Source of the DNA: Acidilobaceae archaeon
GTDB lineage: Archaea > Thermoproteota > Thermoprotei_A > Sulfolobales > Acidilobaceae
DNA length: 5,446 nt
Assembly (NCBI GenBank): GCA_027044005.1
Contig: JALUDK010000078.1
Coordinates: forward strand, 1 to 5,446
Direction of reading: 5' to 3'
Made by a program: the position numbers and the translations under genes. Below, piece after piece: positions 4,851 through 5,446 of the stretch. Numbering within the stretch: the first letter of the stretch is position 1; every line of letters starts with the position of its first letter. The notes under the pieces are model-generated. The model had not been told where the DNA came from, made no database searches, and saw only the letters and a program-made list of their open reading frames with translations.

Positions 4851-5446
4851 ACCACCTCCATCCTAACCTCAGGCAGGAGACCCCTCTCACGAGCCATCCT
4901 ATACAACACCCTATGAGCCTCCACCCCATCCTCACCCATATCAATAGTCCTCTCATTAACATACATGGTAATGAACCTCTCCAGCAACCCCCGATCCTTA
5001 ACCCTAGAGTACCGGGAGGCGAACGAGACAGCCTCCACCTTATGCTCATACGCATACCGTATACTCTCAACCAGCGCCCCCCGGAAGGCCTCAGCCACCC
5101 CCCTGCCATGGGACATACTAAACAAGTCGACACCCAGTGGCATAGGCAGCCCTCCAGTCTCCCTACTCCACCACTCCCACAGATCCACCACCAGGTCCAG
5201 CCCCCTGCTCGAGTAGGTTATCTGCTCCTCATGGATCAAGAGGCCAGCATCAACCTCGCCCCTCTCAACCATGCCCGGGATCAAGTCGAACCTAGCAAAC
5301 ACGGGCTCGAATACGTCCCCCACGGCGAGGCGGAGGAGGAGGTAAGCGGTAGTATACCTGCCCGGCACCGCCACCCTAGCCCCCTTCAACCCGTTTAAGC
5401 CGGGCTTAGCAACGACAACAGGCCCATAACCCTCGCCCATGCTAGC
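4847..5446 (-). CDS. MqnD-family protein (1,4-dihydroxy-6-naphthoate synthase-like), 5' end beyond window
   Basis: The frame runs through the window edge; 199 C-terminal residues and a TAG stop are present. The first visible codons read ASMGEGYGP, an internal motif of the MqnA/MqnD family, so the ATG at 5440 is not the true start. About 80 N-terminal residues are probably missing, since family members are roughly 270-290 long. Other matching parts (fragment numbering) are VAVPGRYTTAY (25-35), GLLIHEEQITY (68-78), DLWEWW (88-93) and TGGLPMPLG (97-105). MqnD forms 1,4-dihydroxy-6-naphthoate from cyclic de-hypoxanthine futalosine in menaquinone synthesis and has a periplasmic-binding-protein fold. 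His72 in the IHE motif is the likely counterpart of the proposed catalytic histidine. Some archaeal homologues are uncharacterised, so the reaction is inferred. Codon use differs sharply from the ribosomal genes. Confidence 0.85.
   Translation of the reverse strand, partial: ASMGEGYGPVVVAKPGLNGLKGARVAVPGRYTTAYLLLRLAVGDVFEPVFARFDLIPGMVERGEVDAGLLIHEEQITYSSRGLDLVVDLWEWWSRETGGLPMPLGVDLFSMSHGRGVAEAFRGALVESIRYAYEHKVEAVSFASRYSRVKDRGLLERFITMYVNERTIDMGEDGVEAHRVLYRMARERGLLPEVRMEVV

Noticed and set aside
4851..4975. A terminator for the ribosomal transcript just after S8.
   Set aside because: The + strand is pyrimidine-rich but mostly C, with no run of T and no clear hairpin, so I cannot call a terminator.
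4439..5398. A 319-codon open frame on the + strand spanning S8 and the convergent gene.
   Set aside because: It runs out of frame through S8 and antisense to the MqnD-like gene. The predicted protein is low-complexity, rich in Pro, Ser, His, Gln and Arg, with no family resemblance. It is open only because T is scarce on this strand.
5391..5404. CCCGTTTAAGCCGGG, a near-palindromic, TATA-like spot.
   Set aside because: It lies inside the coding sequence of the MqnD-like gene (residues around KPGLNGLKG), which explains it; no gene start follows.
1..5446. CRISPR arrays, insertion sequences, tRNA genes, introns or inteins.
   Set aside because: No direct repeats with spacers, terminal inverted repeats, tRNA-like folds or interrupted ribosomal genes were seen; coding sequence fills nearly the whole window.

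Overview
The window is a block of archaeal ribosomal-protein genes, all on the + strand, followed by one gene running towards it on the - strand. In order on the + strand: the 3' end of S19, then L22, S3, L29, ribonuclease P protein Rpp29 (Rnp1), S17, L14, L24, S4e, L5, S14 and S8. Rpp29 between L29 and S17, and S4e between L24 and L5, mark an archaeal S10/spc-type cluster. AGG for arginine, ATA for isoleucine, CTA for leucine, frequent GTG starts, moderate-to-high GC and GGTGA/GGAGG ribosome binding sites suggest a hyperthermophilic crenarchaeon, perhaps Desulfurococcales (Pyrodictiaceae or Aeropyrum relatives). That placement is inference; no 16S gene is present.

Region 1 (3-4850) is very compact. 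Gaps between genes are 0-17 bases and several neighbours overlap: S3/L29 by 14 bases, L29/Rnp1 and S4e/L5 by 4 bases (GTGA), L24/S4e by 1 base (TAATG). I see no internal terminator or convincing promoter. The genes are probably made on one polycistronic transcript with coupled translation. They supply both subunits (S19, S3, S17, S4e, S14, S8; L22, L29, L14, L24, L5) plus a protein subunit of the tRNA-processing enzyme RNase P. The 54-residue S14 zinc-ribbon gene at 4278-4442 is easily missed because of its size. The L5 start is set at GTG 3697, far inside a longer open frame.

Region 2 (4847-5446, - strand) is the C-terminal two thirds or so of a protein of the MqnD family (1,4-dihydroxy-6-naphthoate synthase of the futalosine menaquinone route, solute-binding-protein fold). 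It runs off the window edge. Its stop overlaps the S8 stop tail to tail, so the ribosomal cluster ends abruptly where most archaea continue with L6, L32e, L19e, L18, S5, L30 and L15.

I did not find a new defence, mobile or RNA system. The most notable points are the break in the conserved cluster after S8 and a sharp reversal of wobble-base use between S8 and the MqnD-like gene. The reversal may reflect a strand-wide composition bias. Other notable points are a very regular 6-base spacing between GGTGA and several start codons, and departures from family consensus in the Rpp29 protein.
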